A DNA stretch of 64,000 bases, from contig OX463809.1 in NCBI GenBank assembly GCA_949825045.1, positions 7,715,501 to 7,779,500 on the forward strand, written 5' to 3'. Numbering within the stretch: position 1 is the first letter of the stretch; every line of letters begins with the position of its first letter. This DNA is from Argyresthia goedartella. Taxonomy: Eukaryota > Arthropoda > Insecta > Lepidoptera > Argyresthiidae. Of this stretch, positions 23,000-32,154 are shown piece by piece. Position numbers and translations under genes: made by a program. The notes under the pieces were generated by a model. The model was not told the DNA's origin. It saw only the letters and a program-made list of their open reading frames with translations, and did not search any database.

Positions 23000-23165
23000 A
23001 AAATGTATATACTTACAAAGGCGAGCTTATCTTTAAAAAGAGATTTCTTCCAGGATTCCCTATGTCGTGGGAACCAGAAACAGTATCACACACATAAACA
23101 TCCAAGACCACCCAGGTACAGAATGCACTGACCCTTGAAATATTGCTATCTTTCGCGAGTCGAAA
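23000..23165 (-). repeat. LINE-tail fragment joined to SINE tail
   Basis: 23008-23052 carries ACAAAGGCGAGCTTATC, then AGAGATTTCTTCCAG, the LINE-tail family. It is followed by TCGTGGGAACCAGAAACAG, ACATAAACATCCAAGACC and a segment ending TTTCGCGAGTCGAAAC, shared with the repeats at 37690 and 39990. It lies next to the 3' end of the large LINE. Confidence 0.55.
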
Positions 23166-23279
23166 CACACACATATAAAGAGTCAGAGTCAGAGTCATTT
23201 TTTATTGAATATAAATAAATAAATTATCTTATTCAACGTCAAAATTATACTTACTTATAACTACAAGTCAATTTTTTTT

Positions 23280-26200
23280 TTATATAAAAAAAAGACCACC
23301 GTTTCGGAAGGTGGGCCTCGGGGTTAAGAAGAAACGGCAAGAAACTCCCCCATACCTTTTTTTAAAAAAAAGTGACTTTACAATAGGTACTGGTTTCGGT
23401 CTAAGGAAATTCGCCGGCGAGTGATAGACTTGATCCATCGCCCCTCGTCGAATTTCTGTGCGCTGAGATGGTATGGACCATGCAGTTTTGTCATCTAAGT
23501 ATTCCTTAATACTATAATAGGACTTTCTTATCACCTCATTTTTAACATAGTTTTTGAACCTCTTTTCAGGAAGGATCAATGATTCCTATGGTATTTTATT
23601 GTAGAAGCGAATAAGTGCCCCATGAATGATGTGCCTACTTTACTTAGTCTAAATAATGGTAGTGCTAACCTATTTTTATTTCTAGTGTTAATTGTATGGC
23701 TATCACCTACAATTTTAAATAAAGCTATGTTATTTCTTACATGCATGATATTCTCGTATATATATTGACAGGTAACCGTAAGTATATTAATTTCTTTGAA
23801 TTTTTCTCTTAATGATTCTCTAGCATCTAATTGATATATCGCCCTGATCGCCCTTTTTTGTGAGAAAAATATCGTATTTATATCTGCTGCTCTTCCCCAG
23901 AGCAATATTCCATAAGACATAATACTGTGAAAATAACTAAAGTAAACCAATCTGGCAGTTTCAACATCTGTAAGATATCTGATTTGTCTGACCGCAAAAG
24001 CAGCTGAGCTAAGTCTTCGTGCGAGATTAGTTATGTGAGGACCCCCATTGAAGTTTCGAATCTATAGTGATTCCGAGAAAGATTGTGTCTTCAACGAGGT
24101 CCAATCTTTCAGATCCTATTCTAACACTGCTTTCAACCTGTCGTACATTAGGCAAACAAAATTTGATACATTTAGTCTTCTTTGAGTTTAATAACAGGTT
24201 GTTTACATTGAACCAACTTAACACGTGAGAGAGTGTACTATTTGCGTCGTCTAGAATTTCTTCTTGTCTTTTCACCTTGAAAATAATAGATGTGTCATCA
24301 GCAAACAGAACAATCTGAGTCATTTTTTTCCACCATATAAGGCAGGTCATTCATGTACACTAAGAAAAGGAACGGACCTAAGATAGAACCCTGGGGTACA
24401 CCAATATTCATATGGGTTCCAGTGGACTTGCATCTGTTTATATCTACTTTTAGTAATCTTTCCATTAAATAACATTCCATTAATTTTAACGCATTATCTT
24501 TGATACCATAGTGTTGAAGTTTGAGCAAAAGAGTTTGATGGTCCACACAGTCAAAGGCCTTGGAAAGATCACAGAAAATACCAACCGCATCCTGTGATCC
24601 TTCCCACGCACTATAAATGTGTTCTACTAGCGCTACTCCGGCGTCTGTTGTTGATCTGCCTTTAGTGAATCCGAACTGTTTTTTGTGGAGTAGCCCAGAT
24701 GCATTGAAGTGAGAGAGTAGTTGACTCAATATGACCTTTTCAAACACCTTGCTCAACACTAGCAATACAGATACAGGTCTGAAGTTGGCAGGGTCTTGTT
24801 TACTACCGGATTTGAAAAGTGGAATTAATCTGCTCATTTTCATGAGGTCAGGAAAAACTCCGTTTGCTATACAACTATTGAATGTGATTGCCAAGTATGG
24901 TGCAATCACATCGATTACTGATTTAACCACGTTAACCGACATGCCCCATAAATCTTCAGTCTTTTTCATGCTTAGAAGTTTAAATGTTTTAACTATAGTT
25001 ATATAGCCTATTGGCTTGAAGTTAAAGCTATCCTTGTTTTGGGGCACATTTTCTACCAAGTAATCTAAAGACTTTTCAGAAGAGGATGGTAGTGCTTCTG
25101 TTGTTATTATTGGTATGGTGCTGAAGAACTTTTCAAATGCGTTAGCAACGTCCTCGTTTGATGAGAGTAATTGATCGTTAACTTTTAAATTAAAACTAGA
25201 TTCACTAGAACTAACCTTGCCTGTCTCTTTTTTAATAATGTTCCATGTAGTTTTAATTTTGTCGCCAGAAGCTTTGATTTTATTGTTAAGATGTAGGCAC
25301 TTGGCTTTGTGGCAGTCTTTCCTAAAATTTTTAGAATAATTTTTGACAAAGACGTTAAACTCAGGACTGTGATCATAGGATTTTTGCTCATACAATTCAT
25401 ATAGTCTGGACCTGCTCTGTCTTAAATCCTCTGTTGCCCATTCAGAGAATTTTGATTTGTTGTCCGGTCTCACTTTTGTCAGATTGAAAACCTTTTCAAA
25501 TTCCGCAGATACAGATTTGAAGAAGCTGGAATATAATGTGTTCGGATCTTCACAGTAAGGTGTTAACGGTAGACTTGACACTAGTCCACTACGAAATTTT
25601 TCCATTTTCTTCAAAGTTACTGGTCTACACAATACTTTAACGGGCTTTATAGCATTACTTTCTTCAAATACTACAATCTGACCAGTGTGGTCTGAACTTA
25701 ATGCCTTAACTATTTGTTTATCGTGAATACTACATTCACAGAATACGTTATCTAGACAAGTAGCGGAGGTAGCCGTTATTCGTGTAGGCTCCAGAAAGAC
25801 ATTGCACATATTGTAAGACTTAAAAACTGCTAGGATCCTAGTGCGAATAGAGCGGTTTGCGGTGTCTAGTAAATCTACGTTAAAGTCGCCGCAAACTATG
25901 ACGCGTTTGGACTTGTTTCTGGATGCAAGTTGAAGAACTTGTTCCATCACTGATTCAAAGACTTCAAAATCTCCTTCGCCCCGCCTGTACACACTAACAA
26001 TAGTATATTTTTCCATCTCAACACACGAGACTTCAGCATTCATTTCGCTAGAAAGACTAACAATATCCTTTCGTTCTTTACACTTAAAACCATCTTTTAC
26101 TAAAATTAAGGAACCACCTCTAGTTTTAGTCTTTCTATTGAAACAGCTGATCACTTTATAATTTGGTATGCTGAACTGCATTGCACACTCTTGCAGCCAG

Positions 26201-26286
26201 TGTTCTGTCATACAAAGTATATCTATTCTTTCGCTTTCTAAAAACATTTCTAATTCTAGTTGCTTGCCAGAAAAGCCTTGTATATT
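23280..26286 (-). pseudogene. LINE ORF2: apurinic endonuclease + reverse transcriptase, frameshifted
   Basis: The frame runs from NIQGFSGKQLELE (about 26286) through an AP-endonuclease domain (LCMTEHW, VVCGDFNVDLLD-like, SSDHTG) and the reverse transcriptase ([52 protein letters not shown]). It shifts frame near 24310, just before VLFADDTS. Further shifts occur near 24030 (after LGITIDSKLQWG) and near 23585. The last pieces (YFSYFHSIMSYGILLWGR; LPEKRFKNYVKNEVIRK) are the conserved C-terminus. It has at least three frameshifts and is otherwise colinear with the copy at 39563-41943. Confidence 0.9.
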
Positions 26287-27504
26287 TTAGTGCATTACCT
26301 TTAAGCCGTGCTTTTCCACCATATAATGTCGGTTGCGGCGGTTTAAAGATACAATAGTATCGTTTGTACATATTGCCTTGTCAGTAGTTACATGCTTCTT
26401 AGTACGTGTACTAATCGTTGTGGTGACCGTTATACAATTACTTACTTCTGTTATACTGTTTATAACAGATTCTAAAATAAATGAAGCTAAAGACTTAGCT
26501 ATTACGTCAGTGTCAATTTTAACAATAATAACTTTGATGTCCTCACTGTTTCCGTCAGTGATGTATTTACAAATTAATAGATTTGTGTCAAAGAATACAA
26601 TTTTTGTATTGCGTACAGTCATATTATACATATACATATTTAACCTATGAGTAGCGTGCTGTTGCTTTCCATTCATTGCATTTTTGTAAGGAAAGGCACA
26701 TAGAACAATCTTGCCCACTTCTAGATTAGAGAGAGCATCAACAAACTTTATCATAGTTTGTTTCCCTACACCTATACTATTCTCCATATATAATATTACG
26801 GTTGAACCCTCCTCATATTTGTAGTTTAAAATGTTTTTGGCCATAACTTTGAAGGGGACATCGGGCATGCAATAGTTAATAACCGTACCTACGCAACAAG
26901 CACGAAGAGCTGGTCCCATACCTACACCTAGCCTGTCCGAGAACATAACAGTCCTACGAGGTGTCACGTGTGAGGTCCCGGCCGGCGGCGTCGCTGTGCA
27001 CGTCGTTGCAGGGCTGTCTGGCTCCTGGCACTGGCGCTGGTGTGCAGCGGCAGGCTGCGGCGTCAGTGGCGGCGGCGCACGTGCGAGCTCGGCGGTGACG
27101 TCACTCGGGGCGAGCTGCTGGTCGCTCGTCACCATGTGCGCAGTGATAGGACAGACCCGCGGCTGATGTAAAGGGTCAGTCTCGGGCTCTGCGGCGGCGT
27201 CGGTGTCGTCACTGGGTGCGAGCTGCTGATCGCTCGCAGTATACTTGATGCGAGGGCTCGCCGGTTGTGGTGGCGCGCTGAGGCAGGCCCGCGGCTGATG
27301 TAAAGGATCAACCTCGGAGTCCGCTGGCGGCGTATCCCCGGTGTCCAGTGCGACGATGGTGAGCTCTTCGGTGGGCGCGGTGGTCTTTTGCTGAGACTCA
27401 CATATCTGGCAGTTTTCATGGATGCATTGCTGTGTCTGTTGCGACAACTCGAGTACTCTCCGTAGATTAGTATTGCTGTCCAGTATTATTTTGTTAAGTT
27501 CCAC
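26287..27504 (-). CDS. LINE ORF1-like protein, 405 aa
   Basis: The open frame precedes and is in phase with the EN-RT frame, separated by one TAA. The N-terminal third has CIHENCQICESQ (Cys/His residues) followed by a Pro/Ala/Gln-rich, low-complexity region with repeated DPLHQPR and SDQQLAPSD segments. The C-terminal half (from about residue 190, FSDRLGVGMGPAL, then VILYMENSIGVGKQ, KIVLCAFPYKN) resembles the SGNH-esterase-like domain carried by ORF1 of CR1-group LINEs, though the catalytic Ser in the first block is not evident. Such proteins are thought to bind the element's RNA. It may be the N-terminus of one longer ORF (see findings). Confidence 0.7.
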   Translation of the reverse strand: MELNKIILDSNTNLRRVLELSQQTQQCIHENCQICESQQKTTAPTEELTIVALDTGDTPPADSEVDPLHQPRACLSAPPQPASPRIKYTASDQQLAPSDDTDAAAEPETDPLHQPRVCPITAHMVTSDQQLAPSDVTAELARAPPPLTPQPAAAHQRQCQEPDSPATTCTATPPAGTSHVTPRRTVMFSDRLGVGMGPALRACCVGTVINYCMPDVPFKVMAKNILNYKYEEGSTVILYMENSIGVGKQTMIKFVDALSNLEVGKIVLCAFPYKNAMNGKQQHATHRLNMYMYNMTVRNTKIVFFDTNLLICKYITDGNSEDIKVIIVKIDTDVIAKSLASFILESVINSITEVSNCITVTTTISTRTKKHVTTDKAICTNDTIVSLNRRNRHYMVEKHGLKVMH

Positions 27505-27560
27505 GATTTTAATTTTTTTTTAAAAGCGTAGTAAGTCCCGCCAACGCTCGTGGCGCGAGG

Positions 27561-28138
27561 ACATGATAGCTGATTGATTTTAAGAATAGGGATTGTTGTG
27601 CGCTTCTCTAATTGATGCAAACATATTGTAGGTACCACTTTTGTTAAACTTGTTCTATAATGGTTGTGTTTGTATTGTTGATGTGCCTGTTAGAAATAAA
27701 TAAAAATGTATATCACAATATATAAATAAATGAATATAGAATGTTAGGTACCCACCAACGAACAAAGTATTTCTTAACAGCCTAAAGTTTAATAATGACT
27801 AGAGAATCATTATGCCTACCAGACATTACCTAATACCAGATTGCATCGCGGTCTGACTGACACAGTGAAAGTAGACATCCATTGTCTATTTCGTCTGATC
27901 TATCACTCAATGGGACTATTTAAATCTATCGACTTACTGAAACAACTTTCGTTTATGTTAATTAGCTGATTGTTGCCCTCAGAGAGCTAAGACAGTGATT
28001 ACATGGCTACCTTGACTGTGCGGTATCTACTATCTGGCTATAAATTACACTAAATAACCACTACAAGGCAAGCTAACACTTCAGCAGATCTCGAGTTAAC
28101 TTTGACTTTTATATTTATATATATATATTGCATTATAT
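27561..28138. other. No feature recognised
   Basis: A/T-rich sequence upstream of the LINE with no ORF, repeat or splice-flanked exon that I can support. It may include the LINE 5' UTR. Confidence 0.3.
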
Positions 28139-28500
28139 TACACCCTATTACTAGGCCTCCGCTGGCTGTCTGTCAGTCCGTCTGTCACCGTGGCTGTGTC
28201 TCATGAGCCGTGATAGTTAGACAGTTGACATTTTCACAGATGATGTATTTCTGTTGCCGCTATAACAAGAAACGTGATATTTTTGCTCGTTTTTCCCCTA
28301 TATTGATAAAGGCACAGGCTCGAAATATTCATAAAATATTGACTTATATTATTCACTAGAAAAATAAATAATTAAATTAAAATAAAATTAATATTTAAGG
28401 GGGGCTTCCATACAACAAACGTGTTTTTATTTGCCGTTTTTATAGATAATGATACGGAACCTTTCGTGCGCGAGTCCGACCCGCACTTGGCCGGTTTTTT
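28139..28500 (+). repeat. Dispersed repeat related to 13463-13860, without the inner segment
   Basis: It contains ACCCTATTACTAGGCCTCCG, CTGTTGCCGCTATAACAAGA, GGGGCTTCCATACAACAAAC, and ends CCGCACTTGGCCGGTTTTTT. It lacks the GGATGCACCTGG segment present in the other three copies. Confidence 0.75.
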
Positions 28501-28502
28501 CC

Positions 28503-28610
28503 TCTTCTCTACAATTGACCACTATGGGAGAAGCAGGGCGTAGAAACTCCCACAGATTGATTTTTAGATCTGTTTTAAAAATAGCTTTTTAAAAATCTCT
28601 TAAAAAAACT
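28503..28610 (-). repeat. CR1-like LINE 3' UTR fragment
   Basis: GGGAGAAGCAGGGCGTAGAA and ACTCCCACAGATTGATTTTTAG match the 3' UTR of the LINE at 39640-39730 and the fragment at 37985-38060. Confidence 0.7.
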
Positions 28611-28639
28611 GCTTGCTTTTACTCGTCTTTATCTAGCCA

Positions 28640-28715
28640 ATATGGTGCCACACTCTTGCCTCTTGCGTCTGCCACCCCGTATGGGAAAAGACGTGAAGCT
28701 ATGCTATGTTATGGT
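28640..28715 (-). repeat. Fragment of the CACGCCTTTTCC repeat family
   Basis: CCACCCCGTATGGGAAAAGA followed by CGTGAAGCTATG is the complement of the start of the repeats at 44411, 45201 and 63031. Confidence 0.5.
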
Positions 28716-29380
28716 GTCCCTTGTCCCAGTTCTGACCAAAGGACTAAACCATGCTCTTAATCCACATCTCCTATCCGATAGGTACCGCCGGATTGTCAGG
28801 CCCACTTTTTACAAATTGAAATAAAAACTTTATTTTACCACCCTAAAGGAAAAAATCGTTTACAATAATTGCTATGACTATTTCAAAATCCAAATAAATG
28901 TAGTTTTTAGAGCTATGACGATAATAGGTTATTTTTTACATTTTTAAAAACCTCTATTTTGGGCTTTACTAAACATGGTGTGCATATTAAGGCCCGTGCT
29001 GTTTATAGGCCGTTTGGCGCAAAAGTATGCATTATAGGACTCAAAGATTGTATAAAAATGAACATTGTCATATTCGTGAACTTAAAAACAGCAAGCAGAA
29101 ACGAAATTCGTCAATATTTTGTTAGAAAAATGCACTTTTCCGCCTTCTAACCTCAAACTAGCACCTTTGCCGCTTGATTTTAGGCGGGGAAAAATTCTAA
29201 GTATTCGTAGTTCGTTCGAAGAGGCTTCTTTACGAACCTCGCTACGACCTTCGCCTTCGGCTCGTGCCGTAAACTTCTCGATTCGTAAATACCTTTGCGA
29301 ACTCGTGGGAAATGTACTTTTTCACACCTTTCATTCGGAAAAGTAAGTTTTGCTCCACGACGAGAGTGATCAATACTTAG
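28716..29380. other. Unassigned flank of the LTR retrotransposon
   Basis: Mostly unrecognised. The last part (29318-29372, CCTTTCATTCGGAAAAGTAA, GTTTTGCTCCACGACGAGAG) is the complement of sequence at 50805-50870 and 51395-51460 in the obst-A intron, so it is an older repeat into which the LTR element inserted. Confidence 0.45.
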
Positions 29381-29964
29381 TGTTAGAATTCGAGATATCA
29401 AAGAGTGTTGGCTGTTAATATTTAAATGTTAAATGATTATATAATACTACTTTAATTAAAATATTATTTGTCATGTGTCTTAGTTTGTAATAATGTTTTC
29501 TTATCAATACGGAAGTTGAATTTGCGATCGCTGTTTTTTCCCCGCCAACGCGTGCTGTCGACGTTGGCGCCAATTTGTTAGAATTCTAGATACCAAAGAG
29601 TGTTAGCTGTTAATATTTAAATGTTAAATAATTATATAATACTACTTTAATTAAAATATTATTTGTCATGTGTCTTGGTTTGTAATAATGTTTACTTATC
29701 AATACGGAAGTTGAATTTGTGATCGCTGTTTTTTCCCCGCCAACGCGTGCTGTCGACGTTGGCGCCAATGGTATAGACACCGGCAGTGGAGAACGATCGG
29801 CGGGGTTCAGGGGACAGACAGCACGTGTTGCCGAAGACAGCAGGTCGTTGCCAGATAGTTGAGTTGGAAGGTCATAGTTAAAACCCTGTGAATCCTTAGT
29901 GAGTTATAAATAAAGTGGTGAAAGTGGTGGTGTCTCAGTGTCTTACTAAAGCTCGCCGTCTACA
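29381..29964 (+). repeat. 5' LTR (~584 bp)
   Basis: It starts TGTTAGAATTCGAG and ends CGCCGTCTACA. The first ~390 bp are two tandem copies of a ~195 bp unit (29381-29577 and 29578-29769), each ending CGACGTTGGCGCCAAT. The unique 3' half has GCACGTGTTGCCGAAGACAG and an AATAAA at about 29918. The following TTCAGAAGTGGGATAG is a candidate primer-binding region; no tRNA match is claimed. Confidence 0.93.
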
Positions 29965-30051
29965 ATTCAGAAGTGGGATAGAAAGGAGTTGTAAACAGTA
30001 TTCACTCCTTGAGTCGAACCTGTGGTATAAGAGCACCGATTAAAAACGGAA

Positions 30052-32124
30052 ATGGATGATGGTCGGAAAGGGTCGGGCGGCTCGCGTGTGCTGGCAACGC
30101 CACCTGGGCTACCCGAAGGTCAGCACCGGTCGCGTAGCATAACTAGGCACACGGACCGAAGAGGATCTCGCCGGTCGCGCAGTCAACGTAGGAACGCGAA
30201 GCGGCCGCGCAGTCGCAGTGACCAGAGGACACGGGAACGGACCAGCAGGCGTCGGTCACGCAGCGGCGACGCCAACAGGCGCCGGACACGCAGCCGGAGC
30301 AGCCACCGAGGCCGCGGTCGTCCCAGCAGGTCACGCTCGCGCAGTCAGCGGCATCGGCGGCGTAGCGAGAGGCAGCGGTCGCGCAGCAGGGCTACGCCTG
30401 CTCAGTCGTCGCGCAGCAGGGCTACGCCTGCGCAGTCGTCGCGCAGCAGGGCTACGCCTGCGCAGTCGTCGCGCAGCGGGGCTACGCCTGCGCAGTCGTC
30501 GCACAGCGGGGCTACACCTGCGCAGCCGTCACTTCTAGAGGAACAACAACAATCCGGGTCTGTATGCGAGTCCTTGAATGCGAAATCCGTACAGAGCAAT
30601 AGTGTTACTATTTCACAGCTAGTCGAGGCCTTGCGTACTATTGGCAATAAAGGCTCTCATGAGAAATTGTCGAATCAAAACACAGTGCCAGAATTCGATC
30701 CGGATCGTAAGGAACAAACAATTGAAATGTGGATACACAAAGTGAATGAGTGTGCGATCATATATAATTGGAATGATCGTCAGACTGTTCACTTTGCGTT
30801 ACCAAAGCTCAAGGGCAATGCTCAAAAATGGTACGCTGGACTCTCGACTGTAATGTTTTCCTGGCAACAGTGGCAGGAAAAGTTGAAACTAGCATTCCCT
30901 AGCGATGATAACTATGGTCAATTACTCACAACAATGCTTGCTAAACGTGCTAGGTTTAATGATTCTTTAGAGGAATATTTCTATGATAAAATCATATTGT
31001 TAAACCGGTGCGACATTACGGGCAAGAGAGCGGTTGATTGTTTAGTATTTGGAATAGAAGATCGCAGTGTTCGTCTAGGGGCCGAAGCGGCTCGTTTTGA
31101 TAGTCCAGAGCAGCTATTACCTTTCTTAAAGAGCGCTAAGAATAGTTCATTTATGGAGCGAAAGGCTAAGACTAGAATTGAAACTAACTCGGGAAACGGG
31201 AATAGAAACACAGCTTGCGACAGACCGGTTAAATGTTTTAACTGTTTACAAGACGGCCACTACAAGTCTCAGTGTCCCAAACCGGCACTGAAATGCGATA
31301 AATGCATGCGCTTTGGTCATTCTACTGATAGTTGTCGAACTAATAATAATAAAAACGCTGACACCACCAGTAAAACATCAAAACCGGTCATGTGTGTAGA
31401 GGCCTCCGGTACAAAGTCTTCGAAGTACTATAAGCGCGTGATAGTTAATAAAGTGATATGCAAGTGTTTCATCGATTTCGGTAGCGCGGTAACATTGATT
31501 AGGGAAAATTTCGCTCGCGAATTGTCACTAGCGTGGGAACACGAAACCACATTACCATTTTTAAAGGGGTTCAGTGATGGCGTTGTTAGACCATTAGGTA
31601 AATGCAGAGTAGACGTGGAAATAGATGCAGCAAAGGCATGTGTTGAATGTATGGTTGTTCCGGATGAGGTTCTGGAAGTACCTTTACTGGTTGGACAGAC
31701 TTTTACCGAGCAACCACACATTGTGGTAGAAAAGGACAGTACATTCTTGCGTATAAGTAGCTCAGAAGATTATCTAGACAATAGGGTCAAGTTAGTTTGC
31801 GCGTCTGAGACTATCGTCGATGGGTTGACTGCTGTTGACTTTAAAACAGAACCTAAGTATACGGGAGAAGTATATATCAATGGTAGCACCCGTTATCAGT
31901 CAGGACGTGAGCATTACAAAGTACAAGGGTTGTTCACCGTAACAGAGGGTAGTGGTGTAGCGTTGGCAAAAGGGTTATCGAGCAGACCGTTTGAACTTAA
32001 AAGGGGATCATTATTGGCTAGATGCGAGCGCGCAGAGGAGGCCCAATCTAGTGATACTATGCTGAATAGGGTAATGCGAGTCAATCTGGTTGAACCAAAG
32101 CAAGTTATCTTAGCAGACGATTAA
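30052..32124 (+). CDS. Gag-protease of Ty3/Gypsy element
   Basis: A 690-residue open frame. Residues ~25-112 are Arg/Ser-rich (SR-like). About 113-152 are five 8-residue units of the RATPAQSS type, encoded by a 24 bp tandem repeat (30382-30535). About 210-375 is the capsid-like region (KLKGNAQKWY, SLEEYFYDK). Two CCHC zinc knuckles follow at 395-408 (CFNCLQDGHYKSQC) and 415-428 (CDKCMRFGHSTDSC). The retropepsin-like motif is at ~473-481 with D475-F-G in place of the usual D-S/T-G; the LLVG block lies downstream. The frame ends with TAA at 32122, in phase with the next ORF. Confidence 0.92.
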   Translation: MDDGRKGSGGSRVLATPPGLPEGQHRSRSITRHTDRRGSRRSRSQRRNAKRPRSRSDQRTRERTSRRRSRSGDANRRRTRSRSSHRGRGRPSRSRSRSQRHRRRSERQRSRSRATPAQSSRSRATPAQSSRSRATPAQSSRSGATPAQSSHSGATPAQPSLLEEQQQSGSVCESLNAKSVQSNSVTISQLVEALRTIGNKGSHEKLSNQNTVPEFDPDRKEQTIEMWIHKVNECAIIYNWNDRQTVHFALPKLKGNAQKWYAGLSTVMFSWQQWQEKLKLAFPSDDNYGQLLTTMLAKRARFNDSLEEYFYDKIILLNRCDITGKRAVDCLVFGIEDRSVRLGAEAARFDSPEQLLPFLKSAKNSSFMERKAKTRIETNSGNGNRNTACDRPVKCFNCLQDGHYKSQCPKPALKCDKCMRFGHSTDSCRTNNNKNADTTSKTSKPVMCVEASGTKSSKYYKRVIVNKVICKCFIDFGSAVTLIRENFARELSLAWEHETTLPFLKGFSDGVVRPLGKCRVDVEIDAAKACVECMVVPDEVLEVPLLVGQTFTEQPHIVVEKDSTFLRISSSEDYLDNRVKLVCASETIVDGLTAVDFKTEPKYTGEVYINGSTRYQSGREHYKVQGLFTVTEGSGVALAKGLSSRPFELKRGSLLARCERAEEAQSSDTMLNRVMRVNLVEPKQVILADD

Positions 32125-32154
32125 GGGCCTAACGCGCTACATAATGGGACCATC

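Larger units (their letters stand above)
23176..27560 (-). mobile_element. Nearly full-length CR1-group LINE
   Basis: A non-LTR retrotransposon in antisense. The 3' terminus at 23176-23200 is three AGAGTC units (GACTCT in the sense direction), followed by TTTTTTATTG. Then come a 3' UTR, an EN-RT frame (23280-26286) and an upstream 405-codon frame (26287-27504). The left boundary is well defined by the tandem tail; the 5' boundary near 27560 is approximate. Multiple frameshifts make it inactive. Confidence 0.85.
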
